64,000 nucleotides of DNA, from positions 20,253,953 to 20,317,952 of the forward strand of contig NC_084499.1 of the NCBI RefSeq assembly GCF_030035675.1. The letters are read 5' to 3'. Origin of the DNA: Rhineura floridana. Its lineage: Eukaryota > Chordata > Lepidosauria > Squamata > Rhineuridae. How positions within the stretch are numbered: position 1 is the stretch's first letter; every line of letters begins with the position of its first letter. The notes beneath the pieces are model-generated. The model worked only from the letters and a program-made list of their open reading frames with translations, ran no database searches and had not been told where the DNA came from. A program made the position numbers and the translations under genes. Positions 63,563-64,000 of the stretch are shown here, piece by piece.

Positions 63563-64000
63563 TCTTGTGGGTGGCTCTGGGTTCAAAGCCACTCTCTTAA
63601 GCTCAAAGCCAGTCAGCTCCTTATCGCTACCAATCTTGAACACGCTGGCAATCTGTTGCTCCCACCAATGCCCCGAATCCAAACGCCCCAGGAGGAAGAG
63701 GATGTTATTGATAGTTTTGACACCCTAGAAGCCTTGAGAGGCTTGAAGGAGCCTGGAAGGAGCATTTCTCCCATCTTTTGTCCGTGCGTTACGATCACTT
63801 GCTCAAGTGTGTTAACGCTTGCATAAAGGACAGGGCCTTTTCTGTGGTGTCCCCTATTGAAATACCCTCCCTGAAAAAGCTTGACTAACATTGACATTAT
63901 GCTCTTCTTGGTGCCAAGAAGGGGGCTCCCTTGGTAGTTCCATCACCCGAAGGAAGCGCAGGGAAATGTGGACCGGTCTACTCTGAGCAGGGTTGGATAG

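Noticed and set aside
49400-64000. C9orf78 or another neighbour exon
   Set aside because: Looked for its C-terminal and central motifs on both strands by eye without success; GC-rich frames at 57415 and 60784 resemble nothing known.

Overview
This is nuclear DNA of a reptile, most likely a squamate (lizard-type) genome. It holds spliced vertebrate genes with CpG-rich first exons. The repeat mix is CR1 and L2 LINE tails, BovB/RTE fragments, tRNA-derived SINEs (some with the BovB-like 3' tail of lepidosaurian Sauria SINEs) and many short hAT-like elements with 8-bp target duplications. I cannot assign a family or species.

Three host genes are supported. PTGES (minus strand) enters from the left edge: coding exon 2 is at 4233-4315 and exon 1 at 14098-14214, with the last exon outside the window. 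TOR1B (plus) has five coding exons between 30315 and 36488, giving 344 aa. TOR1A (minus) has five coding exons between 49109 and 43621, also 344 aa. The two torsins lie tail to tail, with stop codons 7.1 kb apart. The order PTGES(-), TOR1B(+), TOR1A(-) is the one known on human 9q34. Both torsins are ER-luminal AAA+ ATPases with intact Walker A (GWAGTGKN or GWTGTGKN), Walker B (IFIFDEMD) and C-terminal Gly-Cys-Lys motifs. PTGES encodes the glutathione-dependent microsomal prostaglandin E synthase.

Layout: 1-14.1 kb is PTGES intron 1 and 3'-ward intronic sequence, full of repeats. 14.2-30.1 kb is the PTGES-TOR1B intergenic region, almost all repeats. 30.1-36.5 kb is TOR1B. 36.5-43.6 kb is the convergent intergenic/3'-UTR zone. 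43.6-49.1 kb is TOR1A. 49.1-64 kb is upstream of TOR1A; I recognise no host exon there, only repeats and unique DNA.

The most unusual signals sit in the first introns of the two torsin paralogues. TOR1A intron 1 carries a 1.2-kb degenerate minisatellite in which about two dozen units each hold a TGACGTCA-like (CRE/ATF-type) core, four of them perfect palindromes, the last within 50 bp of exon 1. TOR1B intron 1 carries an unrelated G-rich degenerate minisatellite starting about 55 bp after exon 1. Other points are a dimeric tRNA-SINE with a conserved linker (four copies), a ~370-390-bp long-bodied SINE with a Sauria/BovB-like tail, a 5'-inverted BovB copy flanked by a perfect 11-bp repeat, several nested insertions with clear target duplications, and one solo-LTR-like fossil.
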